A stretch of 64,000 nucleotides of DNA. It comes from Steinernema hermaphroditum. Taxonomy: Eukaryota; Nematoda; Chromadorea; Rhabditida; Steinernematidae. The notes under the pieces were generated by a model. It had not been told where the DNA came from. It did no database searches and saw nothing but the letters and a program-made list of their open reading frames with translations. The position numbers and the translations under genes are program-made. Positions 9,453-21,500 of the stretch are shown in pieces. The stretch covers positions 2,976,001 to 3,040,000 of the forward strand of contig CM059622.1 in NCBI GenBank assembly GCA_030435675.1, given 5' to 3'. How positions within the stretch are numbered: position 1 is the stretch's first letter; every line of letters begins with the position of its first letter.

Positions 9453-11685
9453 TTAGTACAACCAGTGAGAAATAACTCGGATTGGCGTTTCGCCGTCGCC
9501 TCTGAGGGAAGCCAGAAACTCTTGGAGCTCCTTGGCCTGGTGGACGAGTTTCGTTTCACAGATCAGAAGCCTCTCTAGCTTTCTGAAACAGGTGATCGCC
9601 TTTACGTCGTCGAGGGTGCGAATTTGTGTGTTTGCTAGAGAGAGGAAAGTGAGATGGCGCAGATGGAGATCGCCAGGAATCCTAAACTAGCCGTTTATAC
9701 TAAATACAAAGCAACAAAATTACATTTCAAGGCTGCTGCCCTGCAAGTCGACATGCTCCACTCCGGACATCCAACGCAGCTGCTCTGCATCTGCAAAGCC
9801 TGTTTCTGCAAGGTCCAGATCGGTTATTAAGCCGGCAATTGGGTAGAGTTTCGTGATGTCCGTGATCTCGTAACCACGAAGCTTCAGGTCACCACGTCCG
9901 TTGAGAATTGCTTCCAGCTGCGTCTTCTCTGCCTCCACATTATGCTTGTCGACGAGAAGGGCCTTCCGGATCGATAAAACGCTAGCCTTGAATCTGTATA
10001 CGTTCTTTCGCTTGGGGTCGAGCTCTGCCATCCTCCGGTAATTCGCGATCACCGCATCGTAATTGGTCATCGAATCCCCAAGCTTCTCCATGCACTCGGT
10101 CTTGAAGTACAGTGGCCAGAAGCATGCCGGTTCCACCTCCAAGATCGCGTCACAGTCGTCCATGAACGCTCTGAACGGCGGCTCGGCAAGGGGAGTTTTG
10201 GCGGCGGACGGCGAAAAGATGGATTCGATGGCACGGCGGTTCACGTAACGTTCTCCCTCCTTGACGACATCACCGGTAGAGCGGATTACGACTTGCTCGG
10301 GTTCGTTCGTAAACTCCCAGTTCGTGTCGACCACGAACTGCCCGGTTCCTCTGGGGCATCTCTGAAGAAGCAAAAAGATATATTAAAGCTTGTTGTAACC
10401 TACAGTTGCCGCGAGAGTGTCGTCGTCAATCTGCACATAATCTGGAATGTTTTTGCGCCCTACTGGACGTGAGAAAACCACTGATTTTGTAGTCACGGAG
10501 AGGAGGACAGTCTCAGCGGGACCTAAATGAAACAAATGTACATGTGAATTTAGTCGACAAACTGTCTAAGTCTCTGTGAATCTGTCTGATTTTGTTTTGA
10601 CTGTTTTGACTGATCTTTTGAAGCAAATGGAAAATGTTCCCCAATTGAGCAAAATCAGGCATGTCTGCAAGTGAAGGCATACAAGTGTTTAGATCTGTGC
10701 ATTGATCTTTGTAGACATGCAACGCCTGTGTACAATGTGCACAACAATCAAAATCAGACATGTTTGCAACCAGAGTCTCATTTTACTGGGTATCAACATA
10801 CGCTGATCGGTTGTAGCTTGATCAAGAAGCTGTAGAGCATAGCGCCAAGGACTTTGATCCTTCGGTTCCGTGAAGCAAGGGCCATGATGCAGACGCTAAA
10901 CAATTCTTCACACTCACTGCCAATTTCAACTATCGCGCACCTCAATCTCTTCACAAAGCGCAGCGACGCTGATTTTCATCCCATGTTCAAGATCAGGCTT
11001 AACATTCGGCAGTTCTGTGGCGCGGTAATGGTAAGCGGAATAGTTGGAGACGTCTTCCTTCAGCCGCTTTTCCGAAAAATCTACAGCTTCCTGGGAGCCC
11101 AGCTTCACCAATTTTGCGACGGATCGGAGGTGATCCCAGGCGTGGAAGTTACGCTGATCTAATTTCAAGGCCATGTCACAGTTGGCGATCTCTGCAGCGA
11201 CGTCTCGTTTCGGGTGAAGCTCGAACGCCCAGAAGCGGTGGAACCATGCGTTATAGGATTTGCAGTCTTTCTTCAACGCTTCAAGGGCCAAGGCGAGTTC
11301 GACGTTGCACAGCTCGCCAACGCGGGTTTCCCACGCTTCCTCGCTCTCTTCTGTACGTCGCTGCAACAACATTGATAACATCACGTCGGAGACCATAGCG
11401 TACCTCCATCATTTTCAGAAGCGCATCACGGCGGAGATTGAAGAGCGTTTGAATGTTCGGGTTTTTTCTCAGAATATGCGCTGTGTACTCGAGGAACTCG
11501 TTGTCCAGCTCTCCTAAAAGTAACCGACAGAATGCGGGCAAATCCGCGCTCAACACACCTGCATCGACCTTCTTCTGGATCTTCTGCGTTAACGCGGTCA
11601 AAATCTGGAGCTTCTTCGCCTTTTCGGCTTCGATCGCGGCCCGTTCTTCTTCTGTTGTGGGTACCTTCTTCACGAAGTGGCTCAT
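9453..11685 (-). CDS. RABGGTA: Rab geranylgeranyltransferase alpha subunit
   Basis: Six exons on the minus strand: 11685-11404, 11360-10941, 10895-10802, 10522-10404, 10361-9724 and 9681-9453, together 593 aa. Protein-prenyltransferase alpha repeats are visible as W-containing helix pairs: KSYNAWFHRFWAF, FHAWDHLRSVAKL, SAYHYRA and KDQSPWRYALQLLDQ. These are followed by an inserted beta-rich domain and then leucine-rich repeats (HVDLQGS, HLRHLTFLSLANTQIR, LERLLICETKLV). This domain order is diagnostic of RabGGTase alpha rather than farnesyltransferase alpha. With the beta subunit and Rab escort protein it attaches geranylgeranyl groups to C-terminal cysteines of Rab GTPases in the cytosol. Intron 3 (10523-10801) is long for this window. 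A decayed copy of the exon 4/5 region lies at about 23855-24060. Confidence 0.92.
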
Positions 11686-12408
11686 CTTAATGAAACAACA
11701 ACACGGTGATAGTGGAAGCAACAGTTTTATAGCTGATTTCTTTCGAAAGAACTGAATAAACATGAAGTGCGACGCGATGTGGATCAATAGAACTGCTGTG
11801 AATCACGCACAAACACGATCAATCCGGGTGCGGCAGGAAGGAATAGCTGCTGGGTACAAGGAAATAGCGAAAAAGGGTGCATCTCTGCTCCTGCTTACTC
11901 GAGAACAACCGCTCAACCTCTACAGGAGACATAAATGTGCTGTGTGCAGACATTCTGTCTAAATCCAAGAGATCAACCGCTATCCCGCAATAGTAAAAAT
12001 GAAATGAAACTGATTTGTTGTCCGCAGACATTCTCATTTTATCTGTCTCTCTATTTCCACTCTCCACAAGAGAACATGCCTGTAACATGTTAGACAGACA
12101 CTTCTACATCTACAATAGTTGTAGACAAAAATAACATCTCGATAAAAAGAGATCGAAAGTGAACTGGCACTAATTGAACAACAACTGATCTGTCTCTTTC
12201 GCAAGCCAAAAAGATCGAAGATTTCACAACAAGATTCGGCGACCACCCACAATCGCCGATTTCGGCGCGAGCGAGAGATTGACGTATGCAAGTTGATCAT
12301 CCCACCCAAAGCGAATGTTCGATGATTACGAGAGCATCAAAATAAGGGGAAAACAGCTGCAAACAACAACAGGCGCCCATTTCTTCACCGCCGCGTCTTC
12401 CAGTGGAA
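11686..12408. other. Intergenic between divergent RABGGTA and GMC genes
   Basis: Shared promoter region of two divergently transcribed genes. Short frames on both strands show no domain. Nothing further is supported. Confidence 0.4.
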
Positions 12409-14561
12409 ATGTGTTCCACGCGCTCCTTCGCCGTGGTGGTGGCGCTGGTCGCCGTCGCCACATTCTACTTCTATCAAGCGTTCGTACAGCTTCATCTCCT
12501 TCCCGTGCGGACCGTCAACGAGTTACAGCCTCAGTATGAGTACATTATCGGTGAGTGCTGTTGATTTTTGATGTCTTCGGGTGTTGACAGTAAGCTTTGC
12601 AGTCGGTGGTGGAACCGCTGGCGCCGTCCTGGCCTCCCGCCTCTCAGAAGACCCGAAGAACTTCGTCCTACTTCTGGAAGCCGGCGAACAAGCGCCCTTC
12701 TACGCGCACATCCCCTACGTAGCGCCGCTGATCCAAGACGGCTCCTACGACTGGAATTTCACGCTTGAGAGGCAAGCTGACGCTCTGTATGGATACCATG
12801 GCCAGGTACGGCAGTGGAAAGGCGTGATTACAAACACTTCTTGTGCAGACAGAACAATGGCACTACGGGAAAATGCTTGGCGGAAGCAGTATGATGAGCC
12901 TTCTCCTGCACGAGTATCCAAACAGCGAAAAATGGAACGAGTGGGCCGAGAAGAACGGTGTCGCTGACATGTGGTCATGGAGCAAGTTAAAGCCCTACTT
13001 CGACAAAGCGGAACGGGGTGACGAGCACGTGAAGATCTCCGTGCAGCAGACGGAATTGATGTCCGTTAGTGGCCAACTCAAGCAGATAGCCAAGAAGGTC
13101 GGATTCGAGTTTATCGAAGGTGTCAACCAGCATCAGAAGATTGGATTCGCGCCCGTCTACAGCGCCGTCGGTCGTGGAGGTTTCCGCAGTTCCACGTTGG
13201 ACTACTTGAAGGACGGCGTGGCCCATCGCTTCAATTTGCACATCGTCACCGGAGCTCAGGTCACAAAACTGAGTTTGAACGAAGACAACAAGGTCACCGG
13301 AGTGGACTACATCTACAATGGCCGTCTTCAACGAGTGCTCACGAATCGTGAAGTGATTCTGAGTGCGGGTGTGATCAACTCTCCGAAGCTGCTTCAGCTG
13401 TCAGGAATCGGACCTGAGGCGCTTTTGAAGAAGCATGAGGTAAGTATACATGTAGAGTTTCTCAACTCAACCGTTCGAAATTGTTTGACATGGCATGCTG
13501 GTCTCTGTTCTGCCAGCCTAGACAGTTCCTGCAGACAGCAACTCTGATTTCAACCAGTTCAAAATGGTTGTCTGTCTACTTTTGTCTAGACACGTTTGTC
13601 TTCATTATTTCAGGTCCCCGTTCACGTCGATCTTCCCAGAGTCGGCGAAAATCTCGTTGGCGCCGTTGTTGGAGGTTTCCAATTCGCCGTGGAGAAAGAC
13701 TGTACTCGCGAACATGAATTCATCATGGACGGATTCACTCCGAAAAAGCTCATATCGAACATTCTTCACGTCATCGAGTACCTGACCAGCGGAAAAGGAC
13801 GTCTTGCGTCAACCTGGTGGGACCTTATGGCTTACCTTCCGTTCGACGAGATGAAAACGTCGGGAAAAGCCGATTTCCGTGTTATGTTCGTGCCGCAAGA
13901 TATCACTCCCACTCTGAAGTTTTCCAACATAAAATCGAAGGTATTTGAAATTCGCAAGATGACCATTAACGACGCTTTCGTTCAGTTCTACAATAAACTA
14001 ACAGAAAATCTCGGAGACGACTGTCCCCTCTTCATGAAGCTGGCCCTTCTGGACTATCGCTCAACGGGAAAAGTCGAAATCACATCGGCCGACCCACTCA
14101 AGGAGCCGCTAATTGACCCGATGTTTCTAACAGCCAATGAAGATGTGGAGAACTTCCTGAAAGCGCTGCGACAGTTGAAGAAGCTCTTGGACTTGCCCGA
14201 ATTCCGATCGCTGAAGCTGCGCTTGGCCGAGAAACAAACGCACGACTGCGTTGGCGATGAGTGGTCGGAGGAGTTCCTCATCTGCATGATCCGGAATCGA
14301 TTCGGAACTCGAAGTCAAAGCCACACTTCTACGTGCCAGATCGGAAACAGCGAGGAAAATGGGGTCGTAGATTCACATCTCAGGTAGGCTGTGGATGCAC
14401 TGTATTGTAACAAGTCTCGTTTCAGGGTGTTCGGAGTCCCGAATCTTCGCATCGTCGACGCTTCAGTTCTGCCCACTTGCATGGCACCCGTTGGAGCGCT
14501 TCCTACCGTAATCGTACTTGCCGAACGGGCCGCGGACATCATCAAGGAGACGTACGCTTGA
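12409..14561 (+). CDS. GMC-family FAD-dependent oxidoreductase, membrane-anchored
   Basis: Exons 12409-12550, 12603-12805, 12849-13439, 13614-14383 and 14426-14561, all in phase. An N-terminal hydrophobic segment (SFAVVVALVAVATFYFYQAF) is a signal anchor. It is followed by the FAD-binding motif YIIVGGGTAGAVLASRLSED, then LLLEAG, then GKMLGGSSMM. The second GMC signature (SAGVINSPKLLQLSGIGP) and the C-terminal block FGVPNLRIVDASVLPT are present. The HPVGTC block near the end is altered (SHTSTCQIG), and the usual QDH after VGENL is absent (VGENLVGAV). Both changes raise doubt that it keeps standard choline/glucose dehydrogenase activity. Substrate is unknown. Confidence 0.88.
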
Positions 14562-15161
14562 GCGCCTGCGTATCACTGCCTTTTCACGGGATATTTATTT
14601 ATTTGAGTGTCATGATATTTTTTGCTCAGATCTATTTATTAAACTTGACTGATTATCGTGGCATCTTGATGCAGATTTCGGTTACTTTCCATCGATCAAG
14701 GTGATCGTTCTGAGACCGTCTGAGTTTCTTCGCCGAACCGAGAGAAAATTATCAGCTTGGATTCAGGAAAATCTGCTTCTGGCACCGACTAGACAGTATG
14801 GCGAAGCGCATGTCTACTGGTATCAACCGCTTCGTCTAGATGCATCGGTCTGTCTGTCAATTTTTGAGACCGCTTCGTTATTATTTGCTCAGTTTTGCAT
14901 TTTGCGCACTAATTCTGTTGTAGCAAACGCGTGATTTTGCAGCGAGGGCGTTTCCGTGATTTGTGTTTGCGGATTGTATTCTGTCAGCTGCATATTCGCT
15001 TTTGGCAGCGACACAGCTCCTATAGGCCGAAGCTGCTCTTTTACTTTCACTCTTGTTTTATACTGCACAACTGATTGCTGTTTTAGTAGTCTCTTGTATT
15101 TGCTAGCATAACGAGTTTCATTTACTCGATGTGAAGGCTTTTGATTTTACATTTTCAGATA
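14562..15161. other. Intergenic, no gene recognised
   Basis: Downstream of the GMC gene and upstream of L36. No conserved frame is seen. An acceptor-like ATTTTCAG ends at 15158, three bases before the L36 start codon, fitting trans-splicing of a leader. Confidence 0.4.
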
Positions 15162-15459
15162 ATGTCAGGTCTTCTGACTCGTCTAGTGTCCGGAAGCGCC
15201 TCCGCGTTGCGCTCCTCCACCCGCCAACTTCTCGGCATCGAAAACGCCCAAATTCAGAACCACGTTTGCGGATTCAAAGTAGGCCTCCCCAAGTTTTGTT
15301 CCATCTGCCTACACTGCAGTCCTTTAGGTGAAAAGCATGCTGAAGCTGCGATGCCGAAACTGCTACTTCGTGCGCGTTGACGGCCGACTGCATGTCGAGT
15401 GTCCCGTGCATCCGCGCCACAAGCAACGTGAAATGTTCAACGTGAAGCTCCTTTGGTGA
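15162..15459 (+). CDS. mrpl-36: Mitochondrial large-subunit ribosomal protein L36 (bL36m)
   Basis: Exons 15162-15278 and 15328-15459 give an 82-aa protein. The second exon carries the bL36 signature: [19 protein letters not shown], then [11 protein letters not shown], which includes the zinc-binding pattern C-x2-C...C-x...H. The first exon encodes a Ser/Arg-rich, acid-free N-terminus ([20 protein letters not shown]) that fits a mitochondrial targeting peptide. L36 sits near the peptidyl-transferase region of the large mitoribosomal subunit. The intron (49 nt) separates the presequence from the ribosomal domain almost exactly. An AATAAA about 50 bp after the stop is the likely poly(A) signal. 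Confidence 0.93.
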
Positions 15460-16066
15460 AAAAGACGAAAGCGTAGTTGTTATGTAGTTGAAAAATGGCA
15501 TGTGAAGGGAATAAATTGTTCAGAGAAGGTTTCATCTGTACATTGCTTGTTCGAAAAGTTTTGTTCAAGAAGTTTTGTACATTTTCCGTTGTGTACAACG
15601 CTTCAAAATAGTCTTTGGAGGGATGTCTGGTTTGCAATCTGCTGTCGGTCTAGAGTTTACACTGTCTATAGCTGTCTTGTTCGCAGCAGACACTAGACCG
15701 GTCGCAAGAGTTCATTGACGCGAAAACGTTGCACACTGCAGACGATTCAAACGATCGGCCTTGAACCGGTCGGCTCCACCCACTCTCAACCGTTCTAATT
15801 TTCGTTTTGGGACACAAAGGCGCGGATTTTGAAAATGTGCAAATTTTATTGTCGCGCGACAAATCTTGTCACCTGACTGGCCACCACTGATGCCCTAATG
15901 ACCGCTTCGTCGTCCCTTCTTATCGCGCTTTTCATCTTTTCCTTCTAGTCACGGACGCCACATTTCTCGTTTTTTAAAACATGTTCGGGGTTTTTGCTTT
16001 GCGTGCACAGAGACGTGTCTCCTATAATAGGATGTATTCTCTGCTTTCAGTTAATGACGATCGGTA
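15460..16066. other. Intergenic; promoter side of the first BRCT gene
   Basis: From about 15957 to 16050 the sequence closely resembles the segment just before the third BRCT copy (24478-24570), including CACATTTCTCGTTTTT and GACGTGTCTC. A short upstream AUG frame (ATGACGATCGG..., stop TAG) overlaps the true start codon in this copy. Confidence 0.45.
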
Positions 16067-18111
16067 ATGCATAGCGCGACGAATCTGACGCAGATTTTTT
16101 CGGATGATCCGACAATCATCAACGTCGTCGATCTGACATCGGCGCCCGAGCTGCATGCGGACGAAGATTTGCTTGATGCTGGCAACGTGTTCAAGGTAAT
16201 TTTTGCACCTCACGTTCCATCAAGTAACTCCACAATTTTCAGGCTTTAAAAAAAGCACAATTTGGCCCAAGACGAATCACTGAGCAAGAATGCCTGCAAG
16301 TCACAGATAGGCGCGGTGCCATTTACATCCTCCCGACCTTTGATGGAACAGTTTTCGAGCACCTCAAAGCGCAACGCTGCTGCATATTTGGAACCCCTAT
16401 CGTCATGAAGTGTTTGCATGAGGATGACCGACTTCCGAAGGAAGACTTCCCCGTCTATTCAACGACCCTCCAAGGCACCAATATTTGCTGTACTGGATTG
16501 AACAGCGAAGATAGGGTGGGTTTTTTTCCCACTGGCTATGGACTGCTAACTCATTATCATAGACAGAACTAATGAACAAAATTATGTGGATGGGCGGCAG
16601 ATTCCATGGAGATTTTACGGACAAAGTCACTCACCTAATAGCCGAAGAATGTGATACGGGCAACCAAAAATATCGCATGGCGGTCAGGGGTGGTCTTCCC
16701 GTCATGAAAAAGGATTGGGTTGATGAAGCGTGGAAACGCCCACTTGTGGACATGGCTAGCCCAGAAGTTATTGAGTACTTCAAGTTACCAATATTCTCCA
16801 AACTGGTAGGTTACGCTGTCTGGTAACGACAAGTTAGATAAGCAACCGCTTAAAGTATGAAGGTGTAAACGATCCTGTGTATCAAGAACTCATGCACTAT
16901 TATATCTAGGTTATTTTTTTCAGGTCATCACGGTGTCAGGATTGTCAGTTGAATCGCGAAGCGAAGTGAGTCGCCTTATCGAGCGACACGGAGGTGAATA
17001 CTCTGCTGAAATGAAGCGCGGGAAGTGCACACATTTGGTGATCGACAAAAATTGTGGCGAGAAATTTCGACGGGCCAAGCAGTGGGATATCAAGATTGTT
17101 ACGACCAAGTGGATCCAAAAATGCTCTATCAAAGTAGGGGACTTCAAATGGACATGTCGTGATGTCTATCGTTTCAGGGAGTGCGTCTAGACGAGCGTCA
17201 CTTTCTACCCGGCTCCGTAGTGCGCAGCACAGGCCGGAAATCGCCTGTTCTAGACGTTTCCGTCTCGTCTCCATTCACACTGAATAACACCTTCAGTGGA
17301 GTTCCCAGTTTTTCTACGGCAACATCGTCACATTCAACCCCAAAACAAAGCGGCACTGTCTCGCGAATCTCAAAGACTCCCTCCACAACCCACGAGAATC
17401 TCCGCCTTCTTTCTAATGAGCAAATAATCAATCGACAACTCTCCGGTTCTGGAGACAAGAAGCTGGCGAAGATCCAACGAAAATTCTCAATAGCCGACCC
17501 AATCGAAAATATAGACACAGTCTCGTTCGGCACCTTTAATAACTGTCTCTCTGTATGTCTACCGTTCCATCGTTCCCTCTTTACTTGTACTTTTAGGGAT
17601 GCGGCGTATTTGTGTGTGGCGTGACCGATACGAATATGATCAAGTGGAAGAGAGTGCTTAATATCACTGGAGCCTCCCGCTGTCAAGTCCAAGATATCGA
17701 GTCATCCCGCGTCACACATATCATCCTAGGACCGGAGCCTGTCGAGGAAAAACTTTTACTTACGGTACTAACTTAACTATGATCTCTTCTAGACTTCATC
17801 ACATTTAGATCGAAAAACGCTCAACCGTGGTTGCAGTTGTCACACTCAACTGGCTGCTTCAGTGTGTCCAGCTTCGCTCAAACTGCCCTAAAACGGACTA
17901 TCTGCACCCAATGTTCGACAAATCTGCACAGGAGAACTTTACTTCATTCTCAAATTCTACTGGCGCTAAAAAGCGCAAACGAGTAACACTGGCGGCCTTG
18001 CCGCAACGCGAAACCCTGAATGGAAGCATTAGCTGTAAGCTCAGCGCGAGCGACTCGCAGCTCAATGATCCTTTGAACGAAGAGAGCGCAAAGCGACGTA
18101 AACTTTGTTAG
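16067..18111 (+). CDS. TOPBP1/MUS-101-like BRCT protein, short paralogue A
   Basis: Seven exons: 16067-16195, 16243-16515, 16563-16805, 16924-17133, 17178-17552, 17597-17764 and 17809-18111, giving 566 aa. They encode the N-terminal BRCT block of TOPBP1 only: BRCT0 (QFGPRRITEQECLQV region), BRCT1 (WMGGRFHGDFTDKVTHLIAE, WVDEAW), BRCT2 (VSGLSVESRSEVSRLIERHG, CTHLVIDK, KWIQKC) and, after a Ser-rich linker, BRCT3 (GCGVFVCGVTDTN, VTHIILG, LNWLLQC). The last exon ends in a basic tail (SAKRRKLC) that could act as a nuclear signal. All reading frames are intact, so this looks like a functional truncated paralogue. Its C-terminus differs from that of the full-length copy from about 40 residues after BRCT3. 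Confidence 0.85.
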
Positions 18112-18591
18112 AGTCTATTATTGTTATCTTACACCTATTTATGGAGTAAATGATCTCACCCTTAGTCTATTGTCTTTGCTTTTCTTGTTTAGTCGAGCTT
18201 GTGCGTATCGGATTCTGTATGCCTATTTATCACGTTAGGTTATGTAAGCGTAGCACTTTCAAAATAGACATTTTACAACTTGCTTAGAAATATTGTTTGG
18301 GTGATGCGAAGATTCAGCCGCGGAAGATTGAACTGAATTTTTCGCGACCCAATTTTCCGCTGCTGAATCTTCGTGCAGTCTTTGTTTATCCATTATCCAC
18401 TCAAATGAGACACTCACGTAGACATTAACTTGCAAGCTGCCTGAACGAGACCGCTCGTTTCTTGTCTCTTTTAAGGAGTCTTATTAAATATGTGCTTATC
18501 ATTCTGACGGTTTACGGTGCATTTTGCGTGTTTGTGTCTGTGTTTACCGGTCGTATTTGTACTCTCTGCTTTCAGTTAATGACGATCGGCA
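18112..18591. other. Intergenic; duplicated promoter segment
   Basis: About 18405-18578 is repeated at 24207-24390, including CGCTCGTTTCTTGTCTCTTT and GTGCTTATCATTCTGACGG. This marks the upstream part of the duplication unit for BRCT copies B and C. A TTTCAG at 18571-18576 precedes the start codon. Confidence 0.55.
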
Positions 18592-21500
18592 ATGCATAAC
18601 GTGACGAATCTGACGCAGAATTTTTCGGATGATCCGACGGTCATTAACGTTGTCGATCTCACGTCGGTGTCCGAGCAGCATGCCGACGAAGATCTGCTTG
18701 ATGCTGGCAACGTGTTCAAGGTAATTTTTGCACCTCACGTTCCATCAAGTAACTCTGAAATTTTCAGGCTTTAAAAGAAGCACAAGTGGGACCAAGACGA
18801 ATCACTGAACTAGAATGCCTGCAAGTCACAGATAGGCGCGGCGCCATTTACATCCTCCCGACCTTTGATGGAACAGTTTTCAAGCACCTCAGAGCGCAAC
18901 GCTGCCGCATATTTGGAATCCCTATCGTCATGAAGTGTTTGCATGAAAATGGAAGACTTCCGAAGGAAGACTTCCCCGTCTATTCAGCGACTCTCCAAGG
19001 CGCTAACATTTGCTGTACTGGATTGAACAGCAGAGAAAGGGTATAGTTGGTCTGTGATCTATTTGCTCACTCCGTATTGTAGGCGGAAGTGCTGGAAAAA
19101 GTACGGTGGATGGGCGGCAGGTTCCACGGAGATTTGACGGACAAGGTTACCCATCTCATAGCCAAAGAATGCGACACGAGCAGTCAAAAGTACCGTGTGG
19201 CTGTCAGAAGCAAGCTTCCCGTCATGAAAAAGGATTGGATGAATGAGGCATGGAAACGCCCATTTGAGGACATGACCAGCCCAGAAGTAATTGGATGCTT
19301 CAAGCTGCCGATTTTTTCTAAACTGGTAAGGTATACGGCCTTGTAAAGACTTGCAAAGTTAAATAAGCAAACAAACCCACCACCAAATGAAGTACGAAGG
19401 GTGCAAAGAACAAATGATGGAAGTCGCATATTGTCTATCAGACACCCTTGCCCTCTTGTGAGGTATTATGTCTATTTTTACTGACAAAATAGTGCATGAG
19501 AGGCCATTGGCATCTGATAGACATAACTTGCACCATGTCATTTCCATGTCATTCTCTACAACTTTAGCGGTTGGCTGTAGACATGGGAAAGTAGACAATG
19601 TCGTCTAGACAATTATTATAAGGTTACTTTTTAAGATCATCACGGTGTCAGGGTTATCAGTTGACTCGCGAAACGAAATGCGACAACTGATTGAGCAGCA
19701 CGGAGGCGAATACTCCGGTGAAATGAAGCGCGGGAAGTGCACACATTTGGTGGTCGACAAAACCAGTGGAGATAAATTTCGACGGGCGAAGCAGTGGGAC
19801 ATCAAGATTGTTACGACGAAGTGGATCCAAAAGTGCGCTGTTAATGTAGGGGACTTCAATTGGACATGTCGTGATGTCTATCGTTTCAGGGAGTGCGTCT
19901 AGACGAACGTCACTTCCTACCGGGTTCCGTAGTACACAATACAAGCCATAATTCGCCCGGTGTAGACATATCCGTCTCATCTTTATACGCAGCAAAGAAC
20001 ACCTTCCGCGGAATCCCCAGTTTTTTCACATCCACACCGGCACATTCGAAACCGAAACAAAGCGGCGATGTCTCGCGAATATCAAAGAATCTTTCCACCA
20101 CCCATGAGAATCTCCGCGTTCTTTCCAATGAGCAACTAAGCAATCGACAAGTATCCGGTTCTGGAGACAAGAACCTGGTGAATATCCAAAGGAAATTCTC
20201 GGTCGCCGATCCAATCGAAAATTTGGACCTATCGTCGTTTGGAACGTTTAACAATTGTCTAGATGTATTCCTACCGTTCCATCGTTCCCTCTTGACTTGT
20301 ACTTTTAGGGATGCGGCGTGTTCGTATGTGGCGTGACCGACACAAATATGGTTAAATGGAAAAGAATGTTAAATATTACTGGAGCCTCCCGGTGTCAAAT
20401 TCAAGATATCCAATCATCCCGTGTGACGCATATCATCTTAGGACCGGAGCCTGTCGAAGAAAAGCTGTTGCAGACGGTATTGACTTAACTATAATCTCTT
20501 CTGGAGTTCATCACGTTTAGATCGAAAAACGCTCGAGTGTGGTTGCGGTGGTCACCCTCAACTGGCTGCTTCAGTGTGTCCTGCTTCGCACAAACTGTCC
20601 CAAAACAGACTATCTGCACCCAATGTTTGACAAATCCGCGCAGGAGAACTTTTCTACTTTCATGATAGATGAAACTAGAACTCAGGTGATTCGTCCTGCA
20701 GCGCTGAACGATAAGGCTGCTCACGAAGAAAAGCGTCACTCAGTGTACGGCGAACCTAGATCACAAGTAATCGATCCAGCTCCAAAGCAGCCGACAATTC
20801 CCCACGAAGAAGAGCGCCAGAGCGAACCGAAAACTCAAGTGATCCAACCTGCACCGCAAGGCGAACGAACTCCTCACATTGAAGAAGCTCAGCCTACAGA
20901 CGAAACCGTTGGAGACGCAAGCTTCCGAATGCCGAGGCTTCTGCAGAAGAAAACATTCCGTTTCGAAGGCTTTAGCGAGGATGATAATGTGGAGGAACAA
21001 ATAACTGATTGGGGCGGTAGGCTTTATTATCAGTGTCGTTATTTGTTATTTATCACTTCCTTTAGGCGTTGTTCTCAAAGAGAGTGATCCTCATATCGCC
21101 GACTTCCTCATCTATCCTTTGCTGCTCTTCCACGCAAACTACGTCGACGTGAGCGAAACAAACGCCAGGGAGGTGGTGTCGTGGATGTGGCTCTGGAAGT
21201 GCCAAGCAGATCAGGTGCTCCTCGGCGTCGAGGAGAGTCCACTGTTCCGACCGATTGGTGCCTTGGAAGTTCCGGAAGATCTCTTCAGCGGATGCGTGGT
21301 TGCCCTTCGCTCTACTGGTTTCCATCCGGTGGTTTACGAAGAGCTGACAGTTCTTTTGAATACTTACGGCGCAACGTATGTGATAGCCGGGAGTGATAGC
21401 CATTCTGACGACTATATTTAGGCTCCAGAAAGAGATCAGAACCAAGGACTCAAACGCAGGTCCTGGCAGAAGAAACACGCACGTAATCGTCGGCAAGGAC

